From Vanrija pseudolonga (Eukaryota; Basidiomycota; Tremellomycetes; Trichosporonales; Trichosporonaceae), in the NCBI RefSeq assembly GCF_020906515.1, contig NC_085851.1, positions 558,001-622,000 on the forward strand: a stretch of DNA of 64,000 bases. Reading direction: 5' to 3'. The notes under the pieces were generated by a model, which worked only from the letters and a program-made list of their open reading frames with translations, ran no database searches and was not told where the DNA came from. Numbering within the stretch: the first letter of the stretch is position 1; every line of letters starts with the position of its first letter. A program made the position numbers and the translations under genes. This document shows positions 25,501-39,000 of the stretch, piece after piece.

Positions 25501-28260
25501 GTTGTCTCCCTCGTCCTCAGGGCACGCGACTTGTATCAGCCGGCTGAAGATGACTTCTGAACGCGCGCGCGTCGGTAGCCATATGCCCCCGCTAGGGATA
25601 CCCACAAACCGCACAGTTGCACTAAGAAGGTGATGGCTGCAAGGGAACAAACGAATTGAGCCCCCTCCGAGCAAGCGTCCGAGAAATAGTGCTATTGCAC
25701 CAGCCTAGGCGTTCTTATTGACATTAACCTGAGATGGTCGGCAGACTAATGGCTGGCTCAGGCATTGTCATCTTCACGAACGACGCGACGCGGACGACCA
25801 GCGACTCCACCGCCTGTGACCAAATCTGTACTCAACAAACTCCACACCATAGGACCAACACGTTATCTATGATCATACGGATGTTGCCCCGCTTCAGTAC
25901 CCCGACACGAGGAAGCTGGTATGGATTATTCGGGCAGAGCTGGGTCGCTAGCGGACAGAAAAGAAGTCGAGGGCTCATCACCGCTACCGTCCTGCGGGCG
26001 GCGGTGACTGCGCAACGCAGATGGCTTCCTCGCTGTCTCGGGGATCTCGGGACTGCCTTCATTTCCGCCCAGCAAGGTGTGTAGTACAGGCCTTCATGTG
26101 AACGGCTGAGCCACACTGTCGACGCGATCGCCGTTGGCGCGGTTCCGGGGGGCTATCAGACCACGCGCCACGCGCCGTCTTGTTAGCCTGTCAACCTTCC
26201 GGAAGCCATGGTCCAGAGTCGGCTACAGTGTGCGCCATAAACAGATGAACTAATCGCGGGGTCCGCCTTGGCATCGACGGCTCGGCACCGCCGTCACCGG
26301 GTGTGCCGACGTCGGCGCAAGACTTGGCCGCGGCGGTGGCGTCAACTGCCATCCCAACTACCGTACCAGTCCTTTACCGTACCGACCACCCGTTTCAGGC
26401 TAGGCTTTCCCATGGATGACTGACCGGTGGCGGTGGCATACGGAACGATTCCGCTAACCCCGAGGCAATGCATGATGGTCGGCGAGGAACCAAGCAAGGT
26501 CGAAGACAAGGTGGACTAGCACATCGGACTCTGGTGCGATTGATGGCAGGGTGATCCAACCCTTGTGCTCTTGCGCCACCCATGGCGTACTGATCCCCAG
26601 CCCACCGTACTGTTCGTCGTGGATCAAACATGGCTGAGAGAGGTTGGTCACGTCGCGCCACCCGGCGAATGTGTGGGGGGCGAATCGGGGGCGGGGGAGG
26701 CGCTCGGCGCTCAAGAGGCGTTGGCGGCGTTGAGGGCGCCGTTGTCGGCGCTGTGATGGTCACCCCGGCGAGGGCGTCCGGTGGCGATCCGGAACATTCT
26801 GCCACTGTGCCTGGTGCTTTCTCGCTGTGTGCAGTCTATATTGCCGTGGGCCGTCCTTGGTTCTTTGGGTCGCAGACGGGTGGTTACACACTAGCGCCCA
26901 CACTCGGAGGCCGTGGGGTCTTAGTGCGTTCTCGCAGGATCGACGGTGGGCCGGTGGGCCTGAGGACAGAGGCAGCAAAGACGGTGGGATTGCAAGCGCC
27001 TTGGGTTGTGTTTGGATGGGAGGTGGGCAACACGTGATGGGAAAGGGATGTGATTGGACAGCGTGTGTGTTGTGGTGCAGGTTGGGGCTTGTGACCAAGT
27101 GTTTCTGTCCTGTGTCTGTGGCCATCGGGGAGACCTGGAAAGTGGCATGCACCGGTGACACATAGTTACGGAACCTTGGGGTTTGTTGGGTTTCAGTAAC
27201 CCCTTGTCATAATCCTCCTGGTGCCCTGGGAGTTCTTGCCCCCAGATGCCTGCCCTGGCGGCGCAACCACGGTCCCTGAGTCCAGTTCTAGCCATGGGAG
27301 ACCGAAGGGCTGGGGGAGCCACATCTCGACCCTGTGGAATCCTGGGTTGGCATGCATGCTGTGTGCCACCGGCACAGACCAGGACACGAGCGAGCGAGCG
27401 AGTAGGGACAAGCCGGGGGGGGGGGCCTGGCGGGATCGACCAGCATTCAGTCAAGCTGACCCAGATGACTGGAGAAGGGAGCACGACTACACGCCCTTAT
27501 GACGGCGGGTAGAGTGCGCCTGGCGTCGCTTTCGTCGCGTACGACCGGAGGAGCGGAGGGGTCGCGAGCAGCCGAAGAAACCCCGGCCCAGAGACCATCC
27601 ATCTGCATCATCATGCAAACTGCGGCGACGGCCGCGGCTGCATTGGTTGTACGGCAGTGACAACTGGCCGGATGCGACACGGTATTCAATTGCGTTTAGG
27701 CAGAAGGGAAGGGGTATGCGTATGTCAATCGTCGGTGGGGCTCACCACTTTTCGCGTTCGCGCGGGGGTCACCGCCGCCGTTGAGGTGGATCATGTCGCG
27801 GACGTTCTCGTGCTCCATGCCTCCGCTGCATCCGGCTCGGCTCAAAGATCCTGGGATGTTTGTTATGCTGTCGCTTCCGGGGCCACTCGGTGTCTGGTGT
27901 CTGAATGTTCTGCTGCTCCTCACACGCTCTCACCCACGCATGAGCGCAAGAACGCACGTAACCACCGCGGGCGGCGCCGCCGCCCGCCCACCCGGTCGGC
28001 CGGGGATTTGCATCATACTCGGTACCATTAACCGGCTTCCTTGAGCCGTCATCAGTCGGCGCGGCGACGGCGCGAGGGCGATTGTCGCATGACTGCTGAT
28101 CCGTCTCACGTAGGAATCTGGATGCAGCCAGTGATGCATCTGTGCAAACGCCATAGGGTCAGTCACTAGGGCCAAATGAGTATAAACGAGCGCCGTCGCT
28201 CGGAGGCGTGCACGGTTTTGGATCTGGGTCAATTGTCTTACCTTGTTTTCCAGCCAGTGT

Positions 28261-29261
28261 TGGGTACCTTCTAAAAGATAAGGCCCACACCCCTCGACGG
28301 CTGCTCTGCTCCCCCCTTGGTAGTGTTCCCGTGGCTTGGGGTGGCATGCCTGAAGTTTGCCCCTTCTGCCCCGCCGCGCCGCCTCCGCCGCCTCCGCCTC
28401 CTCGTCCCAATTACTTTTTTACCCTTGCACCTGCTGCCTGACCGCCTCAAGCCACTTTTGCCCCTGCACGCTGCCTCCTCTGCTGGTCCTGCTGGTCCTG
28501 CTGCTTCTGCTGCTTCTGCTGCTGCAGCTCCAGTCGGTCGCGTACATATCCACTGTACGCTTCCACTTCGACCTTCTTTCCCCCCCCACCTCACCCCTTC
28601 CTCCCTCCCCCGTCCTTCCCTTCTGCACCCCCCGTCGCCCCCTGTCATCCCGGAAGTGGGCGTTGTCGGCGCCCATCGGTGGGAGTTGCTTGTAGACGGC
28701 CGAGCATCGTCATCTCCTTAATTGGCGACAGTCCACACGAGATATACTTCAAAACCCAACCTCGTACCACAGACGGCCCGCCATACAAACGTACACGTAC
28801 TTGCAACAACAACCAGCCAACGAACCAACCAGCCCATCCAGCCCAGCCAGCTGACCAGGGCCTCGCCCAACAGCATACACATACCAACCTGACATCTATC
28901 CCTTCCTCTTTCACTTCATCCCCCCTCAAAGCTCATTCCCCTTCATCACCATCACCCGACTACTACACACTGTACGCACTCTCCCGCCGCCACCGTACCG
29001 GCCCTTCGCCCCCCTTACACCCGCCGCTTCCATCCCCGCCGCCGCCGCCGTCGTCATCACCACCACCTTCACACCACCCCCTGCTCATCATCACCCTCAA
29101 GAAGTCGCCGCACATCCTCCCATACATACCCACCCGCGGTGTCTGGGGGCTCCAACCCTAATCCACCACTCCCAGCAACGCCATCAAAACCTGCAGATAC
29201 ACGTCGGCACAATCAACACATCACATCTCGTTTGGCATCCCACCAACGCGTCAATCACAAC
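28261..29261. other. Pyrimidine-rich upstream region of the C2H2 gene
   Basis: C/T-rich low-complexity sequence fills this stretch, including CCTCCGCCG runs and CTGCTTCTGCTG repeats at 28.37-28.53 kb, then C/A-rich sequence up to the start codon. Open frames exist but translate to Pro/Ser/Leu-rich low-complexity peptides. A promoter plus long 5' leader is the simplest reading. Confidence 0.45.
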
Positions 29262-31483
29262 ATGCCGCCCGGGCCGTCGCCCAAAGATGACGACGAGCGC
29301 ATCTATGCTTGTCCACACTGTCCAAAGCGATACGTACGCAAGGACTACCTAGAACGACACGAGCTCAATCGTAAGTGCATTGGTTGTCCAATGTTGGTCA
29401 TCATCGTGGGTGGTGGTTTGAGCGGGCCTGGTTCCGCGCCGCTGGTGTTCCAGTTGCGTCGCGTGCTGTTGGCTTTGCCTGTCCTCACTGCAAGCTGAGT
29501 CACACCTGCAAACGCATGCAGTGCCTACATGCATGCGGGGTTGGCTCCAAGCCTGCATGCGTGCCCTCGCCGCGAATGCACTGCACTCGGTGATGAATGC
29601 AATGGCGGCCCTGGAAATGCCAGGCTTTGATTCGTCTCACCTTCGCTCTGAGACATGTTTTGCATGAACCACCGCTAACACAAACTCTTCCAGACACTCG
29701 CCCAAGCTCTGTGTGTCCCGCATGCGGAAAGGGCTTTGCGCGCCCTGATGTTCTCCGCAAGCACCTGTTCACATCCTGCAAATCTCGGAGGACTGGCGAT
29801 GGGGACCCACCACCGCCGCTCACGACCGCTGAGGAAGATGCCCTGGTACCCCGCAAGCGCAGGCGACCACAGCGCAGACTCACCATTCCCGGTGTCAATG
29901 ACGCGGTGCCCCCACTTCGTATGGCAAGCCACGGTCACCCAGCAATGACCAATGGCCACCGACCCGTCTCGGTCCACGCGCGCACTCACAGCCACCCCCA
30001 CGCCGTTGCGCACCCAGCCCTCAGCGACGGCCTTGACGAGCTCTCGCGCAGCCATGGCCATAACAACCACCACCACGGCAGCCAGAACCATGGTCAAAGT
30101 CACCTTCCTTTCCACCATCATCACCACCAAGGCCCCCATGTGCACCCTCCTCCGGACCACCAGGGCTTCTCTGTGTCACCCACGCCAAGTGACGTGACAA
30201 CTGAGAGTGGTGCGCCAGGGTCGAGTTCTGGGCTCCCGGGACAGACCTCAGCTTATGGCGCGCATCACCAGCCGCAGTACGGAAATGGGAGCAGGTTGGA
30301 CCACTACCGTGTTGTCCAACGACTTTCTGGTCCCCCGGCCTCGTCCCCTCTAGACCACCATGACCCACAGTCTGGCATGCCCCTCCTCTCGCCCCAGCAG
30401 TCCCAGCCGCGGTACCCTCAGCACCTTCAGCACCACCAGGTTCCTACGCCATCCCAACTGCCGCACGGTCACCCTCACCCTCGGCAACACCAGTCGCCCG
30501 ACCACCGACTTGGTCCTGCTCGGGCCGGCGGTAGCCTGGAAGTCCTTCTGGCGCCAGCGTTTGCTGCAACCCCCGAAACGACGTTCGGTTTCGGATTCGC
30601 GGCGCCAAAGGACAACGGCGATTGGCAAAATGCGAACCCACCCCCGCACGCTGGAGGCCTCCCTCACTCTCTCCCGCCCCCGCATGGCGTGCCAGGAGTC
30701 CATGGCGGCAGCGGCATTCAGTTCGACCAACAGCGCAACTGGGCTCAGCCTACAGCAGTTGACAACAATGGCCTCGAGACCTCTGCCGGTGTGGCTGTCC
30801 AGCAGGGTTTTGGGGTGGCTGGCCTCTCACCCGACCTCCCGGTGCCAACAACTACGGGTGATGCCAGCTCAAAAACATACTCTAGCACTGGGAACCGCGG
30901 TGGTGCGCGGAGCCGTGACAACAGCGTCGGCTTCGTAGGGGCTTACCATACCACCGCTCCTCAACCTTACTCCTCGCGACATCTCTCTGGTAACGGTATC
31001 GGGGCGCCATCCACTGTTGCAAGTGATGCAGCAGACCAACGAACTATCAACAGTTACACCAGTAACCACGAGAATCGTCGCTTCCCCGACTTTGGCGCCC
31101 GAGACACAGCGTGGAACCCTGCCGCCAGAGCCGCCGATAATAGTGAAGACAACTGCTCATGGCTCTTTGACGCCTCTTCTAACGCCTGGACGGTCCGCTG
31201 GTCTCCTGTCAGCTCGACGACCGATCAGCTCAAGACGCCGGACGACGGAAGTCGCATTACTCCCCTTGAAGCCATGGATTCTACAACGGTTTCCCAACCA
31301 CTCGACGATCCCTTGGCAAATAGCACCATGGTGACACCCGCCGTGAAACCTAGACGACTTACGCCCCACCCGCCCTCTACCTCGCCGCTGTTTCCGCCAC
31401 ACCCTGAAGATGGGTTAAAGGGACGTGGGCCATGCCCACTCCAGGTCGACACATCGACCACCCGGTTTGTGAGGACATTCTAG
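29262..31483 (+). CDS. C2H2 zinc-finger transcription factor
   Basis: Two exons (29262-29370 and 29694-31483) give 632 residues. The N-terminal finger has C17, C20, H33 and H37 (C-X2-C-X12-H-X3-H). H37 is encoded across the splice junction, which supports the model. A second finger follows at once with C44, C47, H60 and C65, a C2HC variant. A basic patch RKRRRP, likely a nuclear localisation signal, comes next. The remaining 500-odd residues are His/Pro/Gly/Ser-rich and disordered, as in many fungal regulators. Target genes cannot be inferred. An upstream in-frame ATG at 29139 would add 41 residues. The intron is 323 nt, long for this window. Confidence 0.85.
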
Positions 31484-34400
31484 CATTCTATTGGGGAAGC
31501 ACACGGCCACACCCCCTTTAGCCAGACCCGCGTTCTGTATCGGCCAGATGAGGCTAATCATCTGATTCTAATGGCCTGTAAGCCTGTGTATCAATTAACT
31601 TTTCGTGTCATGTTTGCACATGTAGTGGGATGCGATGAAGCACTGTCGTTCACTGTTCTCGTCGCTGCGAGTTGGGTGTGGTAGGGGGAATCTCGGAAAA
31701 CGGGGTCGTGTTGGCGGCCGCCGCGCGGAAACCAAGGCCGCAACGCAGGGAAGCGTTAGCGGCTATTGTGAAGCAAGGTTTCCAAGCCCCAGGGCCGCCT
31801 CGGTTTCGGCACTCATAGAGCCATCTCGCGGTCTCGGCTCTCACGCTGCGCGGCGTCGTGCTGCATCGCAATGTTGGGTCACCTGCCACCCTTGTTCCCC
31901 TTGTCGCGCGGCGCGGACTGTCTGTCACTCTGGGCTTCTCCGCTCCGTCGCTCACCGGTCCCGCCCTCAGCCCAGACCATGTCCGATGCAGGGCTCTTAC
32001 GTTCGCAAATGTTTTGGCATGACCGCCCCCGTGGAGCGTGGCACCACAGAGCTCCCAACCTCCCAATCCGGGCGGCAGACACGCTCCCATCCAACCCACA
32101 CGCCACAGTTGCGCCGCTTTCCCACACAAATGCGCGAGAAACATCCATCGTGGCCCAGCCCACCTCACGTCCTCCACCCATGCCACCCACTTAACAGGCA
32201 CTTTTTTCGCCCCGCTTCCCAATCGTACGCCTCGCGCTCCAAGGAAACGGCCACGCAAGGCCAGCCAGGTCCCGTCGTGCTTGGGATGCATGGCTTGCAT
32301 CCGGCACGGAATGCACGGGCGGCAGGGATAAGGCGTCAAATTGACTCCAGCTCACCGAGGTGCTTGAGGTGAGTGGTGGTGCCACCCTCACCACCACCGT
32401 TCGCTGTCCACAAATATTTTTCTTCCCCTGCATCCAACATCCGTCACCCATGCATGGTTGGTAAAAAACAAGGAAAATGGGCAAACATGACCGCCCACCT
32501 GCGCACGCACTTGTTGATCTTGCCCACTTCGGCGAAGGCCTACGGAATGCGCGTTTGCTTCTGGTGTTTTTCACTATGCGTCATTGTTTTGGTGGGCAGG
32601 CCGCCCTGGTTGCCGAGTTCGTTTGTCACACTCGGTCGCGTTGATACCTTCATTAATTTTCACCCATCCATACAAGCAGAGTACTAATGTTGATCAGACA
32701 TAATATCTGTCATGGCTGATGTGTACTTGACGTGGGGTGGGCAACTCCGTCGTACTTATTGACAGGAAGCGAAGCACACTTCCCCGTTGACCAACATTGT
32801 TTGTGAAACTACCTGCCCACTCCAGGAGAACGATGCGTCGAGGACCTCCGTCCCAAATGGCTTTACACAATGATCCAACAACATCCTCATTCTCATGCGG
32901 AATCCAATGATATGGAGCTCTCCCAATCCTTCCGATGTCTGGCATTTGTTGGACGAAATCGCCCAATCCAGTACTGGTAGGTCGGCTTCCTGCTCCACAT
33001 AGTCGATTCTGGGGCCCAAGGTGTGTGTTCTCACTACGCCACACGCATTCCGCTCTCAAGCTGACGGGCTATATGTAGTCTAGCAGCTCTGGAAGGGTGA
33101 AAGTAGTTTCCAGAGAGCTGAGCCGCCACCATCACGTCTTAGTCGACATCATGATCCGGTGGACCGCTGATGGGCAGAGATCGGTCAATCACTGCGGGAG
33201 GCCATTCTTCAACCGTGCGATTGTAGCCACTTCACTGTCCTGGCAGCGGTTCCGAATCGTCCCCTAGAAGGGAATCGAGAAGACAATTGCAGAAGCTCCA
33301 AGTCGGCGTCACTGACCACCTGGCGCGATATTCTCTTGGACACTGCTCAGAACTCTCCTGAACTCGTCAAGACAATGCCTTGAGCACGTAGTGCGACAAA
33401 AATAACTATTCTGATATTGAATACCCCTGTGACACTCACAACACTGCGGTATGATCATCATACTTTGCAGTGCCATCGACAAGCAAGTGACGAGTGGCGG
33501 GAAGTGCGGGTTCGACCACCAGTGGCAGGGACAATGTGGTGCCGTTGTGGCCCGGGACAGAGAATTTCGCGACCACCAGCACCACGAAGGGCAGGACTTG
33601 ACACCGCAGCTGGAGCTCATAAAGGCAGTCATCAAACTCGCCCGCTTGGTCTGTGCACAGACTACCTGAGTCGCTTCGACAAGGAGCTCGTGCGGCTCCC
33701 GAATCCCTGTCAATTCCGACCGTCCCAGTTCGACGAGCCATCGACCTTTCCGTCGCTCGAAGCCGGTGAAAGGGAACTAGGACGTCCCCTAATTTTGATT
33801 TGAAAGCTCTGTGCTGCTGCTGCTGCGAAGGACATCGCTTGGCTTCGAATGTACTCGAGTTGCTGGTGATTTCTCCGAGCAGATTGCTACTGGCCGTGAC
33901 TCCCTACCAATGTGATTGCGCTCCCTCCCTCCACGTGAGTTTCGCCCGCATATTATTTTTTCTTGCTCACACAGGAAGGTGACCTCGTCTGCATTCACCA
34001 GAGTACACTGCTGCCACACTGCAAGCGAGACTCAAAGGACGATGGTGTCGGTTTCAGGTGACGCAAATCACTCCGTGGCTTGTTTCTCGCATTTTTCACG
34101 GAGCGACACGGACGACGATCATCCGCCCGCCCACCGTCATGTTCGACGTGCCCCACGGTTGCTGATCTCTCCGCTTGGGCCGGAAACTAACACCAGTGTG
34201 GTCATGTGTGCGCGCCTCCGCGCGGAGGTGGGCCGCGGATGTGGGCGACCGAGGTGGGCCCGCCAACAGCCGTTATCCCGGCGGTAGTGGGCGGGCGGCG
34301 GGTGCTGTCGCTGGCCGTCGGCCAGCGTGCGTCACATCCGCCGCAGGTTGTGGATCACCTGCACCCAGCACGTTTTTCGCAGTGCGAGGAGGTTGCTGGT

Positions 34401-36081
34401 GGTGGACTGGGTGGATGGACGCACAGGACTTTGTCTTCGGGGATTTGGTGGACCGTGGCGGTGGGACCGCGAGGTCGACACTTGCCACATGATTGCCTCA
34501 GGCAAACCCCCTGGAGTAGGAGGGACTCGGCGTCATTGCACCGCGGCCGGCGCCTGGCGCAGACACCGCGAGTAGTACGTTACCGTTGGAAGACACCGAT
34601 GGAATTTGATGGCCCACAAATAACTGATTTTCTGGGTCGACGCGGGGCCTGAGACTGACGTTGGAGTCATAATTCTCCTTTGACCGCGGCCTGCCGGCGC
34701 GGCTATCGCAGGCAGATGTACGTTTCTTCCCAGTGCCGGATAGATGTGCGTGGTGCCAATCGTGCGTGGGTGAGGCTGGGTGTGGCGACGCGTGTCGCTG
34801 GATTTGATCTCCGACGGTAACCAGAGGTATGTAATGACCAGAGCGGCCCCCCTCAATCCAGTTGGCAACCGCAATCCGAATCGGAGTCGTCCAACGAGGT
34901 CGACCTTGCCGTTGAACAGGTGGACTTGAGAGACTGGGTGGAATCGTCTGCGTTCGCTCGGATCCTGGCTCGCAACGCCTGTGGTCCTTTCACCGGCGTG
35001 GTTCGATTGGCACGACTACTCACAAGTGATGCACAGGATATGGACACTGACACGCTACGAATGCGTACAGATCGCATATACGAGTGTGACTGGGGGCACG
35101 CCAAAGGCTACGCCACAACACTCGACTACGCCAACCAGTACACGGGTGTCATGCTACACAGGCCCCCCGTGCCGCCAGGCCCACCCGAAGGGCGGGTTTG
35201 ACCATCGTCAGACTCCCTTTCAAGCGGTCTCTCATCCCTCGAACCGCATGGCCGCATTCCTGACACTGCAGGCCAATAGATGGCCTTTGAAGCTCTCCCA
35301 CAGCCACAGCGTGTGCATCGTCTCCATTCTCTGGGAGGAGGTCTGTGCGCGGCGGGCATGTATGTCTAGTTGTCGCCTTCCCGCTCTGAACGGCCGCGCT
35401 CACCGGTGCCACGTAGCTCTTGACCCTGCAACCGCCGCCGAACCGGATGCAGACAAAAATTCCCAAGCGATCCCTTGGCACCGAGCAGGCGGCGAACTAG
35501 GTGCCCGTGGCGGCGCCGTAGCGCGTCGAGATGGAACCATTGGGTGGCACCGGGGCGTGTTTGGGCGCGGAGGTCGACCGACCCACTAGGGTGGGTGGGT
35601 AGTGCCACCTGCCCCTACTCACCGTCCCGTCCCGACTTGCTACGTATGTCCGCCGCGTAGCCCGCCGCTGGTCATAACAAAGTGGTCATTCATTTCAACA
35701 CGCTAGAATACAGATCATTGGGTCGTTCGACTACCACTACATGTACGGTGGGGGCAGGGTACTACAGCGATTGAGGCGAAATAAACGGGAGAGGTGGGGT
35801 GGTGTTGGCTTGCTCTGCTCTGCTTGTTGTGCTCACGCAGCCGCGCAATTGGCTGGCTGGGCGAGATAACCTGAGCGGCTGGGGCCGCGTCGAGCCGCTG
35901 GCGTGGGCTATCGATGTGGGCTGGCGCAGGATAAGTGTCGGATATTGGAGTGACGAGAGGTCTCAGCCGCCCGGCAGTTCGGAGTGAGCGACGCGCCGCG
36001 GCCAACAAGTACGGCAAGCGACGTCGGTGTCGGAGGCGGTCGGGTCCTCCGCGACGGCCAACCGGGGTGTTGATCGGTTTC
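31484..36081. other. 4.6 kb gene-poor stretch
   Basis: I find no credible gene on either strand. Composition resembles the 8-28 kb block. Some frames (for example minus strand 33.44-33.74 kb, with LPFVVLVVAKFSVPG) look locally protein-like but have no recognisable family, start or splice context. It could hold decayed genes, regulatory DNA or a noncoding transcript. Confidence 0.4.
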
Positions 36082-39000
36082 CTAAACATCCGCCTGGAGA
36101 AGGTGCGGCTCGTACACCGAGTCAAACCACGTTGGGAGAGAGTAGTCGAACATGAACGGCAGTTCGGGGAGCGTTACCCGGGGTGCGGGCTGCGGAGCGA
36201 CGGGGACGGAGAGACCTAGCGGGGGCGCGTGAGCACGGTCCGAGGTCGAGGTGGGCGGGGTACGGCATCGCTCACCGCCGCGGTACTCACCAACAAAGGC
36301 ACCGACAGACTCGAAAGCCGCAATATACTCGGGGATGAAGTCAAACTTGCCAATGTGTTCCTTGAGGAGAGCCAAGAAGACGGCAAAGAGCTCCTCAGCC
36401 TCGGAGCGGCCAAGCTCGCGTGCAGTCGTGCACAGGACGAGAAGCTGGCCGCAGGTCACGATGCGCCGCAGCTGTGCCCAGCAGGGGTGAAACAGGTTTG
36501 TCGCGGCCAACGAAGCGTATGTGTGCAGGATCCGAGAGAGGGAGCGGGCCACGATCGGAGTCGAGGAAGCACCGAGGGTCGGGTGCGACAGGCAGGGAGC
36601 ACGGAGAAGCAGTCGAATCCTACGTAGACGGTCAGCAACTGGTGGCCAAACCACGAAAAAAAGTGACAGTGATCGGATGATGAGCGGCGGGGTAGCGGAG
36701 AGGCTAGCTTCCGCACATGCCAGGCTTGGCACTAGCGTGGGAGAGAGAAGGATGCACACACGCCACGCCCGGTGCAATGTAGGTGAGACCGTGAATGAGC
36801 GCTTCCGAGGCCAGCGTATATGAGACATTTTGTCTCAGATCACGGCCCCGATTAGACGCGATTAAGCGGTCGCCTCCACCACTTTGTGTATTACGGCATT
36901 TCTTCCGCCAACTCGAGTCTTAGCGCCAACATTTCAGGACCCACTCCTGGTCGGCCCTTTCGAATGAGGTTTGCTGGAACGACTCCCGACTCCCGAACCG
37001 CCACAAACCCACTCCTACTCACCAGTTGAAGCGAATGTCGGCGTAAGGGTGGATGAGGGCCAGCATTCCGTCGTCGCGCTCGTCGCCACACTCGCGCATA
37101 AGTGGCCACCAACGGCTCTCTGTCGCGAGCACAAACTCTGGCGACGACGTGTCGACGCGCCCCGAGTGGATCTGGGTCAACAGCTCGCTTTCGAGCACGG
37201 CGAGGCGCGAAAGGATGCCTGGTCGGTTGGGTTCAGGCGAGCCAGAGTGTTCGTTGTCGTACTCGCCCCAGCGGGTGAACGGCACGGCGTCGACGAGGGT
37301 AGAGAACCACCTGGAGATGTCAGCTGGTCTGCACCATAGGAAGCGTCAACTCACGTGTCCTTGTAGAGGGTTGAGAAGAAGAGCTGGCCGACACGGTCAA
37401 GAGCAGGGTATGCTGCGGCAGTCTCGCGGCGGTGGATGCCCAGCTCGCGCGCGTGCCAGGCCATTGCGCTGAGGATCTCGCGCGTGTCTTCCGGTCCACC
37501 GAGGATCTGAGCGTAAAGCTGGAGACAGTGGAGTGCACATAGGGCCGTGCAGCTCGCCGCACCCCAGTGGTCGAGGTGAGCGAGGGCGAGGCGGAAGTAG
37601 GTGATGTCTTCGCGCGCCTCGTCAGGAGGACAAGGACGCATGCGGTGGCCGGCTGCTGAACCAGGCCCCTCAGCCTGCGTGAGTGGTACGGGCTCGAAGG
37701 CGAGCTCGCTCAAGCGACCGAGGCAGAGGACGGCGGCGACGAGCGCTCGCTGGTCGGGGAGGAGCGACTCGGGCAGCGTCCTGTGGCGCGCGTAAAGGTC
37801 GCCTACGCGGCCTGGTGGCAGGAACTCGAAGTGCTGCACCGCACGGTACGCCATGAGCAGGCGGTCCTCGAGGTCGGCGAGCTCGTTGCCATCGGAGGGG
37901 AGGGGCGTGCCGGAGAGCGTGGCGAGTCGCGAGGGGCCGGGGAGGGAGAGGCGTGCGGTGTGGCCTGGGGGGTTAGCATGTAAGGCGGGATGCGGGATTG
38001 TGTGTGAGTCGATCCGTCCGGCACCTCCACTGCGTCCACCACGTCCACCACGTCCACCACGAGCACCACCTCCACAACTTCGTGAGAGTTGCAGGCGATG
38101 AAGGCCCGAGTCATCTCGGTGGAGACATCCGCGAGCAAGCGAATGGCTGGCCGCGGCCCGAGCATCGCAAACGTCGCCAAACCCAAACCCCGTCGCCATG
38201 CCCAACGTCCGACCGTCCTCGTGCCACCAGCGTCCAACCGGACGCTGAGTAAGCACAAATCACCGACATCCGCGGCGGCAATCGCGGCAGCGCGGCGGGT
38301 ATCCCCGTGGACGGGCGGGTGGTGCGAGTTGCGCAGCAAGAGCACGCCGCGAACCGAACGCTCGAGCCTCAACGAGGGCGAGATGGCTTGGTCGTTGCAT
38401 GTTCCGGCGCGCGGCGTTGCAGCGCTCGCTCGCTCGCTGCACGCACGAGATGGCGCGCGCCGACGTGCTGTTGTGCACACAACAACAATGTGCGCGATTC
38501 GAAATGTGACCGAACACAAACCGAACGACCTTGGCGTGCGTACCGGCACCCGGCGCCGAGCACCGGGACACGGGTACACTGGCCGGCGGGTCGGTATGTG
38601 GAGTTTGTGTTTGTGCATGGCGCGTGGTGCACAAGCACGCACCCACCCTCGCGTAGTTGCCGATGATGCGTGCTGCTGCACGACCCACCCGTCGCGTAGA
38701 CGCCGACGAAAGTGGACGACGCCAAGACCTCGTCCTCTCTTCCCCCACCCACCGACCTCCACACCCCCACCCGACCCTGAGGGCCTGTAACTCGGCCGCA
38801 TTTTCAACCGGGACACTCTCGACTCACCAGCACTCTCGAGCCAAGAGTCAATGGCCATCTCGACGTCGCGCACGAAATGCGCGTGCGCTTCGCCGTACCG
38901 CGGGGGAGTATGCGTGCTCGCCGAGTCGGGCGAGGACGTCTTTTTGCGCCGCTTCGAAGCGGCCGGCGCGCTGCGAGCGAGCGTTAGCGACTAGAGATGG

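Larger units (their letters stand above)
7999..28260. other. About 20 kb without a credible intact gene (candidate centromere or heterochromatin)
   Basis: No open frame here has recognisable domain structure, consistent splice signals or conserved motifs, on either strand. Frames are short and peptide composition looks random. Base composition is visibly less GC-rich than the flanking genes (one 60-base line at 20401 counts 29 G/C, against far higher values in RPS0). Inside are a decayed WD40 fragment near 10 kb and small tandem repeats at 15.06 kb and 16.49 kb. I found no convincing reverse transcriptase, integrase or transposase. Tremellomycete regional centromeres are typically long ORF-free blocks of this order; that is an inference from position and texture only. 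Confidence 0.6.

Noticed and set aside
26454-26714. Minus-strand frame with a fairly protein-like sequence (IHDEQYGGLGISTPW)
   Set aside because: It has no recognisable family, no adjoining exons and lies in a region without other genes. It could be a relic but the evidence is too thin.
28317-28721. 134-residue frame upstream of the C2H2 gene
   Set aside because: Low-complexity Pro/Leu/Ser peptide from a pyrimidine-rich leader; no motif.
33436-33741. Minus-strand frame with LPFVVLVVAKFSVPG
   Set aside because: Locally hydrophobic, but short, unsupported by splice sites and without a recognised family.
37803-38873. 356-residue minus-strand frame across the Zn2Cys6 gene
   Set aside because: It reads through a good donor at 38827 into Arg-rich sequence and then runs out of frame with the conserved downstream domain; best explained as intron that happens to be open.
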